Shown here: one piece after another, positions 9,114-17,569 of the stretch
Numbering within the stretch: the stretch's first letter is position 1
Layout of the letters: each line of letters starts with the position of its first letter
Notes under the pieces: model-generated
Database searches by the model: none
Told to the model about the DNA's origin: nothing
The model's input: the letters and a program-made list of their open reading frames with translations, nothing else
Translations under genes and position numbers: made by a program
From: JACNKV01 sp964388155
GTDB taxonomy: Bacteria; Fidelibacterota; Marinisomatia; Marinisomatales; JACNKV01
Length of the DNA: 64,000 nucleotides
Assembly: GCA_964388155.1 (NCBI GenBank)
Contig: CAYLYH010000010.1
Coordinates: 7,689-71,688, forward strand
Direction: 5' to 3'

Positions 9114-9938
9114 ATGGGAATTCGAACATTAAAACCAGTTACACCGGGTAGCCGATTCGCAACGCGACCGGACTTTGCCGATATTACAACCGATACTCCG
9201 GAGAAAAAATTAACAACAGCCTTGCGTAAGACTGGTGGACGAAACAACAAAGGCCGGATTACAAGTCGCCACCGTGGAGGTGGACATCGTCGTCGTTATC
9301 GCATTATCGATTTTAAACGTAATAAGTTTGACATTCCCGGAAAGGTTGCAACGATTGAATATGATCCTAATCGTTCTGCATATATAGCTCTCATACATTA
9401 TGCCGATGGAGAAAAACGTTACATTCTTGCACCGTTCGGACTAAAAGTTGGAGATGCTGTTATCTCAGGAGAAACAGCTCCACTGAAGATAGGCAATTCC
9501 CTGCCATTAGATAAAATCCCCACGGGTCTTTTTGTTCATAACATTGAACTTATTCCCGGGAAAGGTGGCCAAATGGTTCGAAGTGCTGGTACTGCTGCCC
9601 AGTTGATGGCACATGCCGAGGGATTCACGACGTTAAAATTACCGTCAGGTGAGGTCAGAATGGTTTCAAGTGTATGTCGTGCAACTATAGGACAAGTTGG
9701 TAATCGTACGAATGAGCAAGTCGTCTCAGGGAAAGCCGGACGCTCTCGCTGGTTGGGCCGTCGTCCTAAGGTTAGGGGTGTTGCGATGAACCCGGTTGAC
9801 CATCCGATGGGCGGTGGTGAAGGAAAATCTTCCGGCGGACGCCATCCCACTACGCCATGGGGTAAACCAACAAAAGGCTACAAGACACGAAATCGGAATA
9901 AGAAATCCAATGAAATGATTGTCAAGAGGAGAAAATAG
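9114..9938 (+). CDS. rplB: 50S ribosomal protein L2 (uL2)
   Basis: Core 50S protein needed for subunit joining and peptidyl transfer. 274 residues with OB and SH3-like domains. The C-terminal NPVDHPMGGGEG loop keeps the functionally important His of DHP (E. coli H229). The following H-to-M change is common in other bacteria. The end of the gene carries the Shine-Dalgarno of rpsS. Confidence 0.97.
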   Translation: MGIRTLKPVTPGSRFATRPDFADITTDTPEKKLTTALRKTGGRNNKGRITSRHRGGGHRRRYRIIDFKRNKFDIPGKVATIEYDPNRSAYIALIHYADGEKRYILAPFGLKVGDAVISGETAPLKIGNSLPLDKIPTGLFVHNIELIPGKGGQMVRSAGTAAQLMAHAEGFTTLKLPSGEVRMVSSVCRATIGQVGNRTNEQVVSGKAGRSRWLGRRPKVRGVAMNPVDHPMGGGEGKSSGGRHPTTPWGKPTKGYKTRNRNKKSNEMIVKRRK

Positions 9939-9939
9939 G

Positions 9940-10209
9940 ATGGCACGGTCACTAAAAAAAGGCCCCCATGTGGATCTTAAACTTTTAAAGAAAATCGATG
10001 TCATGAATGACAGCGGTAAAAAACGAGTCATTAAAACTTGGTCGCGCCGGTCAATGATTACCCCTGAATTTGTTGGGCACACACTGGCCATCCATAATGG
10101 ACATAAATTCATTCCGGTTTTTATTTATGAAAATATGGTCGGGCATAAACTTGGAGAATTTGCTCCAACAAGAACATTTAGAATGCACTCGGGTGATAGG
10201 AAAAAATAA
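9940..10209 (+). CDS. rpsS: 30S ribosomal protein S19 (uS19)
   Basis: 30S head protein at the subunit interface, 89 residues (MARSLKKGPHVD...). The frame is open to a TTG at 9919 inside rplB, but the ATG at 9940 with AGGAG at 9927-9931 (8-base spacing) gives the family's normal N-terminus and is chosen. The TAATG junction overlaps rplV by one base. Confidence 0.96.
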   Translation: MARSLKKGPHVDLKLLKKIDVMNDSGKKRVIKTWSRRSMITPEFVGHTLAIHNGHKFIPVFIYENMVGHKLGEFAPTRTFRMHSGDRKK

Positions 10210-10556
10210 TGGAAGCATTAGCACAATTAAAACATGTTAGACAGTCTCCCAGAAAAATACGGAAGACATTAGATTCGATTCGAGGTATGAAAGTGGGTAT
10301 TGCTCTCAATGTTTTACATTTTTCACAGGAAAAAGCCGCTACGATTATTGAAAAAACGCTACATTCTGCTGTTGCAAATTATATGAACAACGCAGAAGAT
10401 AGTAATATCAATCCTGAAATGTTAGATATTAAAGAGGCGTATGTTAATGGAGGACCGGTGTTAAAAAGATTCCGTGCATCTGCGATGGGGCGTGCTTCAA
10501 AAATTCGCAAACCATCAAGTCATTTAACCATTGTCCTTACGGACACAAAAGCGTAG
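10209..10556 (+). CDS. rplV: 50S ribosomal protein L22 (uL22)
   Basis: Its long beta-hairpin lines the exit tunnel opposite uL4. 115 residues. The hairpin region KRFRASAMGRASKIRK is at about 88-103. The start shares the last base of the rpsS stop. Confidence 0.96.
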   Translation: MEALAQLKHVRQSPRKIRKTLDSIRGMKVGIALNVLHFSQEKAATIIEKTLHSAVANYMNNAEDSNINPEMLDIKEAYVNGGPVLKRFRASAMGRASKIRKPSSHLTIVLTDTKA

Positions 10557-10565
10557 GAGGATCGT

Positions 10566-11198
10566 TTGGGTCAAAAAACACATCCAATCGGGTTTAGACT
10601 AACCGTTAATAAAGAATGGAGATCCAATTGGTTTGCATCGAAAAAGCATTTTAAAGATGAACTTGCAGAAGATGTTCAAATCAGAAAATATTTAAAGCAG
10701 CGACTTCCTAATGCCGGTGTGTCAAAAGTGGAAATCAGACGCACATCTAAAGTGGTGACTATAACAATTCATACGGCAAGACCGGGGATTGTAATTGGAA
10801 AAGGCGGCGAAGAGGTTAAGCGGCTTAGAAAAGAAGTTAAACAATTAACTAAAAAAGAAGTTCAAATCAATATTTCAGAAGTGAAACGTCCTGAATTGGA
10901 TGCAGCTTTAGTCGGGTCAAATATTGCACATCAATTGATGAAGAAAATATCCTACCGGCGAGTCGTGAACAAAACCATGCAGTCTACTATGAGAATGGGG
11001 GCGCAAGGAATTAGAATCAATGTTGCCGGAAGACTTGGTGGAGCCGAGATTGCACGTAGTGAAAAATTTATGGACGGAAGTGTACCACTTCATACATTGA
11101 GATCAGATATTGACTACGCCCTCACTGAAGCGCATACAACGTATGGTGTCATTGGAATAAAGGTTTGGATTTGTAATGGCGAAGTGCGTGGTAAGTAA
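10566..11198 (+). CDS. rpsC: 30S ribosomal protein S3 (uS3)
   Basis: 30S head protein of the mRNA entry site and helicase. 210 residues. A TTG start sits 6 bases after AGGAGG and gives MGQKTHPIGFRL, the family's start. The KH domain GxxG loop is GIVIGKGGEEV. The C-terminal domain ends GVIGIKVWICNGEV. Confidence 0.97.
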   Translation: MGQKTHPIGFRLTVNKEWRSNWFASKKHFKDELAEDVQIRKYLKQRLPNAGVSKVEIRRTSKVVTITIHTARPGIVIGKGGEEVKRLRKEVKQLTKKEVQINISEVKRPELDAALVGSNIAHQLMKKISYRRVVNKTMQSTMRMGAQGIRINVAGRLGGAEIARSEKFMDGSVPLHTLRSDIDYALTEAHTTYGVIGIKVWICNGEVRGK

Positions 11199-11200
11199 TT

Positions 11201-11614
11201 ATGTTAGAACCTAAAAAAAGTAAATATCGAAGACATCATCGGGGACATCGACGTGGGATGGCTAAACGAGGTGATTATGTGGCTTTTGGAAGCTATGGAC
11301 TTAAAGCATTAGAATCCGGATGGATTTCTGCAAGACAAATTGAATCATCACGTGTAACCATTTCACGTATTGTTAGGAAAGTGGGAAAAATGTGGATTCG
11401 TATTTTTCCTGACAAGCCTATTACAGCGAAACCAGCAGAAACACGAATGGGTAAAGGAAAAGGCGCTCCGGAATATTGGGTTGCAAACGTTAAACCCGGT
11501 AGAATATTATTTGAAATTGAAGGCGTGTCGTTTGAAGAAGCTGAATTAGCCTTTCGGAATGCTGGTCATAAATTGCCCATAAAAACAAAACTTGTGGGAC
11601 GGAGGGAATTTTAG
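11201..11614 (+). CDS. rplP: 50S ribosomal protein L16 (uL16)
   Basis: Late 50S assembly protein next to the A site, 137 residues. The MLEPKKSKYRRHHRGHRRG start and the PAETRMGKGKGAPEYWVA loop (which carries the arginine hydroxylated in E. coli) are canonical. Two bases after rpsC. Confidence 0.97.
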   Translation: MLEPKKSKYRRHHRGHRRGMAKRGDYVAFGSYGLKALESGWISARQIESSRVTISRIVRKVGKMWIRIFPDKPITAKPAETRMGKGKGAPEYWVANVKPGRILFEIEGVSFEEAELAFRNAGHKLPIKTKLVGRREF

Positions 11615-11619
11615 AAAGT

Positions 11620-11835
11620 ATGAAACGCAGTCAGTTAAATGAAATAAATAAAATTGAATTGGAGTCTAGGCTTCAAGACAATCTTGATGCCATGCAAAAC
11701 CTCCGTTTTCAGAAAGCATTACAGCAAATCGAAGATCCAAAGCAAATTAACATTTTACGTCGTGAAATTGCTCAGATTAAAACGGTGTTGCATGAAATGG
11801 ATTTGGGTATTCGCCCTCAAAAGGATGGAGAGTAA
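11620..11835 (+). CDS. rpmC: 50S ribosomal protein L29 (uL29)
   Basis: Small two-helix exit-site protein, 71 residues. It has the typical helical pattern (LNEINKIELESRLQD, then LRREIAQIKTVLHE). Five bases after rplP and two before rpsQ. Confidence 0.93.
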   Translation: MKRSQLNEINKIELESRLQDNLDAMQNLRFQKALQQIEDPKQINILRREIAQIKTVLHEMDLGIRPQKDGE

Positions 11836-11837
11836 TT

Positions 11838-12107
11838 ATGATGTCTGATGTACGAAAAAGGCAAACATTGTTTGGTGAAGTTGTTAGTACAAAAATGGAA
11901 AAAACGGTCACAGTTAAGGTCACGCGGAAAGTAAAGCACCCCGTCTATAAAAAATATGTGAAACGTTTTAAAAAACATTTAGCTCATGTCGGATCTGTTA
12001 ATCCGAAGATGGGAGATTTAGTTATCATTTCTGCTGTACGCCCATTAAGTAAAAGTAAACGTTGGCAGGTAAGTGAAATTGTCCGCGAGTCAGTAAAGAT
12101 TGGATAA
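11838..12107 (+). CDS. rpsQ: 30S ribosomal protein S17 (uS17)
   Basis: Primary 16S binding OB-fold protein, 89 residues. GEVVSTKMEKTVTVKV and HPVYKKYVKRFKKHLAH are diagnostic. Two ATGs in tandem (11838, 11841) are possible starts, and the first is taken by proximity to the rpmC stop. Confidence 0.95.
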   Translation: MMSDVRKRQTLFGEVVSTKMEKTVTVKVTRKVKHPVYKKYVKRFKKHLAHVGSVNPKMGDLVIISAVRPLSKSKRWQVSEIVRESVKIG

Positions 12108-12113
12108 AATGTC

Positions 12114-12482
12114 GTGATTCAACAAGAAACAAGATTAAAAGTAGCTGATAATACAGGAGCAAAAGAAGTCCTGTGTTTCAAAGTGCTGGGTGGGAGTCGC
12201 CGCAGATATGCATCTCTTGGAGATGTTGTTGTGGTGACTGTGAAAAAAGCTATACCCGGCGGAATGGTTAAAAAAGGGCAAGTAACTCGTGCAGTTATCG
12301 TGCGTACAAGGAAAGAAGTACGCCGTCAAGATGGAACCTATATTCGGTTTGACGATAATGCTGCTGTATTGCTTACCGAAGGCGGGGATCCTCGCGGAAC
12401 CAGAATATTTGGACCTGTTGCCCGTGAACTTCGTGAAAGCGGTTATATGAAAATTATTTCGATGGCGCCGGAGGTATTGTAA
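12114..12482 (+). CDS. rplN: 50S ribosomal protein L14 (uL14)
   Basis: Interface protein of the 50S subunit and target of the RsfS silencing factor. 122 residues from a GTG start. MIQQETRLKVADNTGAKEV opens the canonical five-stranded barrel, and the end GYMKIISMAPEVL is canonical. First gene of the spc cluster, six bases after rpsQ. Confidence 0.97.
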   Translation: MIQQETRLKVADNTGAKEVLCFKVLGGSRRRYASLGDVVVVTVKKAIPGGMVKKGQVTRAVIVRTRKEVRRQDGTYIRFDDNAAVLLTEGGDPRGTRIFGPVARELRESGYMKIISMAPEVL

Positions 12483-12483
12483 T

Positions 12484-12798
12484 ATGCGAATTAAAAAAGG
12501 GATGACCGTCCGTGTAAACAGTGGAAATCACAAAGGCAAAGAGGGAAAAATTCTTCGTGTAATTCCTAAAACGAATCGCGTTATCATCGAAGGAGTTAAT
12601 TTTATAAAAAGAGCGATCCGCCCGACGCAAGATAATCCATCCGGTGGTTTCGCTGAGAAAGAAGCATCTATTCATATCTCCAATATCGTGATCATGCATG
12701 GTGGGAAGCCAACACGAGTGGGATATAAAATTCTTGAGGATGGTTCCAAAGTACGTATTTCAAAAAAAACCGGTGAAGAAATTGTTGTATCGTCATGA
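12484..12798 (+). CDS. rplX: 50S ribosomal protein L24 (uL24)
   Basis: Assembly-initiator protein near the exit site, 104 residues. The KOW motif VRVNSGNHKGKEGKILRV is at residues 9-26. Overlaps the rplE start by four bases (ATGA at 12795). Confidence 0.96.
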   Translation: MRIKKGMTVRVNSGNHKGKEGKILRVIPKTNRVIIEGVNFIKRAIRPTQDNPSGGFAEKEASIHISNIVIMHGGKPTRVGYKILEDGSKVRISKKTGEEIVVSS

Positions 12799-13562
12799 CT
12801 GAAAAAAAGAAAATAGAAAAGAAAAAGACACTTGCACCGACTGTGAAAAAATCAGCTGGTAAAGCGTCACCTAAAAAGAAAACGCAAACGAAGACGGTGA
12901 CAAAATCAGCTGGAAAATCTGTAGCAAAACCAGTTGCAAAAACGAGTGTTAAAAAAACGACGAAAAAAACAGCTCACAAAACAGCATATATACCCGAAAT
13001 AAAAAAATATTATCAAGAGAGCATCGCGAAAAAATTAATGGACCGATTTAAATATGATAGTCCTATGGAAGTTCCGAAATTTACAAAAATTACATTGAAT
13101 ATGGGTGTCGGTGACGGAAAGGAAAATCAAAAAGCTTTAGACAGTGCGCAAAATGAATTGACGTTGATTTCCGGACAAAAGGCAGTAATCACCTATGCAA
13201 AGAAGGATGTGTCTAATTTTAAAATACGACGCGGAAATCCGGTGGGAGTGCGTGTAACGCTGAGAGCAAATAAAATGTACGAGTTTTTTCAGAGATTAGT
13301 TGCAATTGCTTTGCCTCGTACCCGGGACTTTACAGGTCTTTCGTTTAAATCCTTTGACGGTCGCGGGAATTACAATTTTGGCGTGAAAGAACAGATTGTG
13401 TTCACAGAAATTAATTACGATAAAATTGATGCAATTCGCGGATTAGATATTGCAATCACCACAACAGCAAAAAGTAATGATGAGGCTTATTGGTTACTCA
13501 AAGAGTTTGGGTTTCCGTTAAGAGAAAAACCTAAAAAGACTAAAGGAGCGGAGGTTAACTGA
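12795..13562 (+). CDS. rplE: 50S ribosomal protein L5 (uL5) with lysine-rich N-terminal extension
   Basis: Central-protuberance protein that contacts 5S rRNA and P-site tRNA. 255 residues, against about 180 in most bacteria. The conserved domain begins near residue 69 (EIKKYYQESIAKKLMDRF) and runs through MEVPKFTKITLNMGVG, GLSFKSFDGRGNYNFG and the terminal FGFPLR. The first 68 residues are low-complexity Lys/Thr/Ala/Ser/Val, resembling histone H1-like tails. No internal ATG lies before the conserved helix; the first internal Met (residue 82) would cut it. The ATGA overlap with rplX fits the long form. The extension is seen directly; its role, perhaps extra rRNA binding, is inference. Confidence 0.95.
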   Translation: MTEKKKIEKKKTLAPTVKKSAGKASPKKKTQTKTVTKSAGKSVAKPVAKTSVKKTTKKTAHKTAYIPEIKKYYQESIAKKLMDRFKYDSPMEVPKFTKITLNMGVGDGKENQKALDSAQNELTLISGQKAVITYAKKDVSNFKIRRGNPVGVRVTLRANKMYEFFQRLVAIALPRTRDFTGLSFKSFDGRGNYNFGVKEQIVFTEINYDKIDAIRGLDIAITTTAKSNDEAYWLLKEFGFPLREKPKKTKGAEVN

Positions 13563-13747
13563 TGGCAAAACGATCATTGATTGTTAAGGCAAAAAGGAAG
13601 CCTAAATTTTCAACAAGAGGTTACCATCGATGTTCAAATTGCGGACGACCTCATGCGTATATGAGACGGTTTGGGCTCTGTAGAATATGTTTTCGGGAAA
13701 TGGCCCTGAAGGGCGAAATCCCCGGTGTAACAAAAGCAAGTTGGTAA
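13562..13747 (+). CDS. rpsN: 30S ribosomal protein S14, zinc-binding type Z (uS14)
   Basis: 30S head protein. Short 61-residue zinc form with CSNCGRPHAYMRRFGLCRIC giving a CxxC...CxxC ribbon. The start overlaps the rplE stop (TGATG). The zinc-free long form is not seen in this window. Confidence 0.96.
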   Translation: MAKRSLIVKAKRKPKFSTRGYHRCSNCGRPHAYMRRFGLCRICFREMALKGEIPGVTKASW

Positions 13748-13762
13748 GGAGAATTATAAATT

Positions 13763-14161
13763 ATGTCAATGACTGATCCAATCGCTGATTTGTTAACGCG
13801 AATACGAAATGGTCTTGCTGTTGGAAAACGGTGGGTAGATATTCCGGCTTCCAATATGAAAAAGCGAATAGTTTACGTGTTAAAAGAAGATCACTATATC
13901 AAAGATTTTATTTTTATTGCCGATGGAAATAAAGAAACGATTCGTGTCTTTCTTAAGTATGATTATCACAATAAACCCGTGATTACAACAATAGAAAGAG
14001 TCAGTAAACCGGGATGTCGTGTTTACGTAGATTCAAAGAGCATTCCTAGAGTGCTAGACGGATTGGGTATTTCCATTCTGTCTACGCCTAAAGGAGTTAT
14101 TTCAAATAAAACCGCCAAAAAAATGAACGTTGGTGGTGAATTAATTTGCAACGTGTGGTAA
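13763..14161 (+). CDS. rpsH: 30S ribosomal protein S8 (uS8)
   Basis: Primary 16S central-domain binder and spc-operon repressor in E. coli. 132 residues. MTDPIADLLTRIRNGL and the C-terminal GISILSTPKGVISNKTAKK are diagnostic. AAGGAG about 12 bases before the ATG. Confidence 0.97.
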   Translation: MSMTDPIADLLTRIRNGLAVGKRWVDIPASNMKKRIVYVLKEDHYIKDFIFIADGNKETIRVFLKYDYHNKPVITTIERVSKPGCRVYVDSKSIPRVLDGLGISILSTPKGVISNKTAKKMNVGGELICNVW

Positions 14162-14167
14162 AGAATT

Positions 14168-14704
14168 ATGTCAAGAATCGGTAAAAAACCAATCCAAATA
14201 CCTGACGGTGTCGCCGTGATGTTTCAAAATAAGATTGCCTCTGTCAAAGGTCCTAAAGGTGAATTGTCTGTCCCCGTGATTTCGGGAATAACAGTCAAAG
14301 ATACTGATGGCATCTTGCTGGTAGAGCGATCTTCGGACGAAAGGAAGTTTCGTGCAAACCATGGTACCATGCGTCAACTTATGTTGAATGCCGTTATCGG
14401 TGTCTCCCAGGGATATAAAAAAGAGCTGACATTGGTTGGAGTTGGATATCAAGCACAGATGGACGGAACTCGGTTGAAGTTAGCATTGGGCTATTCACAT
14501 GATATTATTTTTCAGCCACCGAAAGGAATTACCCTTAGTGCAAAGCGAACAGAGATCACTGTAGAGGGTATTGATAAACAACTCGTCGGAGAAGTTGCTG
14601 CAAAGATTCGATCCTTTCGCAAGCCTGAACCCTATAAGGGAAAAGGGGTTCGTTATAAAGGTGAATATGTTCGTCAGAAACAAGGAAAAACTGTTGGTGG
14701 ATAA
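14168..14704 (+). CDS. rplF: 50S ribosomal protein L6 (uL6)
   Basis: Two-domain protein beside the sarcin-ricin loop, 178 residues. SRIGKKPIQIPDGV opens it and EPYKGKGVRYKGEYVRQKQGK is the typical C-terminal rRNA-binding tail. Six bases after rpsH. Confidence 0.97.
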   Translation: MSRIGKKPIQIPDGVAVMFQNKIASVKGPKGELSVPVISGITVKDTDGILLVERSSDERKFRANHGTMRQLMLNAVIGVSQGYKKELTLVGVGYQAQMDGTRLKLALGYSHDIIFQPPKGITLSAKRTEITVEGIDKQLVGEVAAKIRSFRKPEPYKGKGVRYKGEYVRQKQGKTVGG

Positions 14705-14709
14705 ACATT

Positions 14710-15081
14710 ATGAGTAAAATGAACCAAGATATTAGTCGGTTTAAACGACGTCGGAATCGGAGTAAGAAAACTGCATTTAACCATCCTACGCTATCGAGGC
14801 TTTGCATTTTTCGAAGTAATAAACACATCGAGGCTCAGATTATCGATGACCACAAAAGTATTACGCTGGTCTCTGCTTCTACGTATGAAAAAGAAATTTC
14901 CGGTAAGTTAAAGAAAAACTGCACAAAAACTGAAGCAAGTAAACATGTTGGAAATGCGATAGCAGAACGTGCTTTGAAACTAGATATTAAACAGGTCGTT
15001 CTTGACCGAAACGGAAATCCATACAGTGGCCGTATCAAAGCCTTGGCTGATGCAGCACGTGAATGTGGATTAATAATTTAA
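14710..15081 (+). CDS. rplR: 50S ribosomal protein L18 (uL18)
   Basis: 5S rRNA-binding protein, 123 residues. It has the basic N-terminus FKRRRNRSKKT, the LCIFRSNKHIEAQIIDD strand pair, and the C-terminal YSGRIKALADAARECGL. Confidence 0.96.
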   Translation: MSKMNQDISRFKRRRNRSKKTAFNHPTLSRLCIFRSNKHIEAQIIDDHKSITLVSASTYEKEISGKLKKNCTKTEASKHVGNAIAERALKLDIKQVVLDRNGNPYSGRIKALADAARECGLII

Positions 15082-15097
15082 AAAAGGGAGTAACGAA

Positions 15098-15601
15098 TTG
15101 GCGAGTATAAATCCGGCTGAACTGGATCTGAAAGAAGAAATTGTCGTACGAATTAATCGTATTGCTAAAGTGACTTCAAGGGGAAAACGATTTCGTTTTT
15201 CTGCATTAGTCGTTGTAGGAGACGGGAAAGGTCATGTTGGTATGGGCTTGGGTAAAGCGAATGAAGTTGTTGCCGCCATCTCAAAGGCAAAAGAAAATGG
15301 GAAGCAAAATATCTTTCGTGTATCTGTCATCAATGGTACAATCCCTCATAAGATAATTGGGAAATATGGTGCCAGTAATGTGATGCTTAAACCTGCTGCT
15401 CCCGGTACAGGTATCATTGCAGGAGCTGCCGTTCGTGCCGTGATGGAAATGTCAGGTATTTCAAATATCCTTACAAAAATAATTGGTTCAAATAATCCCC
15501 TAAATGTTGTCAGAGCCACACTGCAAGCATTAACCAGCCTACAAGATGCGGTTTCTATAGCCAATAAAAAAGGTGTAACCATCAAACAGATATTTAATTA
15601 A
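15098..15601 (+). CDS. rpsE: 30S ribosomal protein S5 (uS5)
   Basis: Decoding-fidelity protein at the back of the 30S, 167 residues. The TTG start follows AAAGGGAG by about 9 bases. The dsRBD-like fold shows RINRIAKVTSRGKRFRFSA then GDGKGHVGMGLGKANEV. Confidence 0.97.
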   Translation: MASINPAELDLKEEIVVRINRIAKVTSRGKRFRFSALVVVGDGKGHVGMGLGKANEVVAAISKAKENGKQNIFRVSVINGTIPHKIIGKYGASNVMLKPAAPGTGIIAGAAVRAVMEMSGISNILTKIIGSNNPLNVVRATLQALTSLQDAVSIANKKGVTIKQIFN

Positions 15602-15603
15602 TC

Positions 15604-15798
15604 ATGGGTAAAAAACAGAAAACATTAAAAATTACACAAATCCGGAGTCGAATCGGTTATAAACCGAAGGCACATGCGACACTAGATGCTCTGGGATTAA
15701 GAAAAATGCATCAATCGGTTGTACAAAAAGATAATCCGGCGATTCGTGGTATGATAAAAAAAATAGAATATATGTTGAGCGTGGAGGAAGTGGCATGA
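15604..15798 (+). CDS. rpmD: 50S ribosomal protein L30 (uL30)
   Basis: Small 64-residue protein. TLKITQIRSRIGYKPKAHATLDALGLRKM is a textbook uL30 start (written here only as its conserved core RSRIGYKPKAHATLDALGL). Overlaps rplO by four bases (ATGA). Confidence 0.95.
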   Translation: MGKKQKTLKITQIRSRIGYKPKAHATLDALGLRKMHQSVVQKDNPAIRGMIKKIEYMLSVEEVA

Positions 15799-16235
15799 AA
15801 TTAGGTGAATTACAACCCCCAAAAGGTGCCAAAAAGAATACGAAGAGAAAAGGTCGTGGTACGGGGTCGGGCCTTGGACATACCGCAGGGCGAGGTCATA
15901 AAGGTGCAGGGCAACGAAGCGGTCATAAACATCGTCCATGGTTTGAAGGTGGACAAATGCCATTGATGAGACGTGTTCCGAAACGTGGTTTTTCAAACTA
16001 CTTATTCAGAAAAGAATATCAGATTGTAAATCTAAATGATTTAGAAGAACTTGACGTTGAGACGATTACCGCAGAAATTCTGAAAGAAAAAGGGTTGGTA
16101 CGTTCTGCATTCAAACCGATTAAAATATTGGGGAATGGGGAACTGACGAAATCTTTGAACGTATCCGCATCAGCTTTTAGTCAAACTGCAAAAGAAAAAA
16201 TAGAAAAGGCAGGAGGCTCTGCAACAATCCTGTGA
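15795..16235 (+). CDS. rplO: 50S ribosomal protein L15 (uL15)
   Basis: Late assembly protein, 146 residues. The Gly/Arg-rich N-terminal arm GRGTGSGLGHTAGRGHKGAG spans about 23-42 and is followed by the globular domain. Overlaps secY by four bases (GTGA), as usual for this junction. Confidence 0.97.
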   Translation: MKLGELQPPKGAKKNTKRKGRGTGSGLGHTAGRGHKGAGQRSGHKHRPWFEGGQMPLMRRVPKRGFSNYLFRKEYQIVNLNDLEELDVETITAEILKEKGLVRSAFKPIKILGNGELTKSLNVSASAFSQTAKEKIEKAGGSATIL

Positions 16236-17569
16236 TTGAAAAAATACGAAATATTTTTAGCATTCCGGAACTCAGAAATCGGATATTATTCACCCTTGGA
16301 ATATTAATCATCGTTCGGATTGGTGCTCATATCCCCATACCCGGAGTCGATGGTGAAGCACTGGGTGCAGCAATTCAAAACTTTCAGAACACTCTGTTCG
16401 GACTTTATGATCTATTTGCCGGAGGAGCGTTTAAGAAAGCAACTCTGTTTGCGTTAGGAATTATGCCCTATATCTCTGCTTCGATTATTATTCAGCTGAT
16501 GGGTGCAGTCGTTCCTTACTTTCAACGATTACAGAAAGAAGGGGAAGCAGGAAGAAAGAAAATTACACAGATTACTCGATATGGTACGGTGCTGATTGGA
16601 ACGATGCAGGCATATGGAGTCACGATATTTTTAGAAAGTATGACAGCAAATATTGGTGGCGGAATTGCACATGTTATCCCTAATCCGGGGCTTATGTTCA
16701 AATTTACTGCCATAGTCAGTTTAGTCACTGGTGTCATCCTGATGATGTGGTTGGGCGAACGAATCACTGAACGTGGCTTAGGGAATGGTATCTCCCTTAT
16801 TATCATGATTGGGATTGTATCACGATTCCCGAATGTGGTTCTGAGTGAAATTAATTACATCCAAGAAGGGATTCGTGGTATACTGGCTGAAGTCATTTTG
16901 ATTGCGTTAATGTTTGTGATTGTCGGATTTGTGGTGCTTTTGACACAGGGGACGAGGAAAATACCTGTCCAATATGCCAAAAGGGTAGTAGGTAGAAAGG
17001 TATATGGTGGTCAATCAACGCATATACCATTAAAAGTGAATACTGCCGGAGTGATGCCTATCATTTTTGCACAGTCCATTATGTTTATTCCCAGTACGAT
17101 TGCCACGTTTTTTAGTAATAGTGATTTTATGCAATCTGTGATGCGTTGGTTTTCTTTTGACCATCCTTTTTACTGGATCGTATTTGGGGCTATGATTGTA
17201 TTTTTCACATATTTTTATACCGCCATTGCCTTTGACCCCGTTCAAGTTTCTACCACGATGAAACAACAGGGTGGGTTTATTCCGGGTGTACGCCCCGGAA
17301 AGAAAACCGCAGAATTTATTGACAATATTTTAACTCGGGTTACACTTCCCGGCTCTTTTTCTCTAGCGTTTGTAGCTATCTTCCCGTACATCTTAATGAA
17401 TGCCATGGATATAGGATACGACTTAGCCTCTTTCTTCGGAGGTACAAGTTTGTTGATTATTGTGGGGGTTGCACTTGACACGCTGCAACAAATGGAATCG
17501 CATCTAATGATGCGCCATTATGATGGTTTTTTGAATAAAGGAAAAATTCGCGGACGGAAACGAATGTAA
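16232..17569 (+). CDS. secY: preprotein translocase subunit SecY
   Basis: Inner-membrane protein-conducting channel, 445 residues with ten hydrophobic segments. TM1 follows FSIPELRNRILFTLG, then comes the plug-like IPIPGVDGEAL. The cytosolic loops with QRLQKEGEAGRKKI and GVRPGKKTAEFI match the ribosome and SecA binding loops. GTG start overlapping the rplO stop. The adk gene found after secY in many bacteria is absent, and map follows directly. Confidence 0.98.
   Translation: MIEKIRNIFSIPELRNRILFTLGILIIVRIGAHIPIPGVDGEALGAAIQNFQNTLFGLYDLFAGGAFKKATLFALGIMPYISASIIIQLMGAVVPYFQRLQKEGEAGRKKITQITRYGTVLIGTMQAYGVTIFLESMTANIGGGIAHVIPNPGLMFKFTAIVSLVTGVILMMWLGERITERGLGNGISLIIMIGIVSRFPNVVLSEINYIQEGIRGILAEVILIALMFVIVGFVVLLTQGTRKIPVQYAKRVVGRKVYGGQSTHIPLKVNTAGVMPIIFAQSIMFIPSTIATFFSNSDFMQSVMRWFSFDHPFYWIVFGAMIVFFTYFYTAIAFDPVQVSTTMKQQGGFIPGVRPGKKTAEFIDNILTRVTLPGSFSLAFVAIFPYILMNAMDIGYDLASFFGGTSLLIIVGVALDTLQQMESHLMMRHYDGFLNKGKIRGRKRM

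Noticed and set aside
9790..9830. His-to-Met change after DHP in uL2
   Set aside because: The functionally important His of DHP is kept, and Met at the next variable position is common in bacteria.
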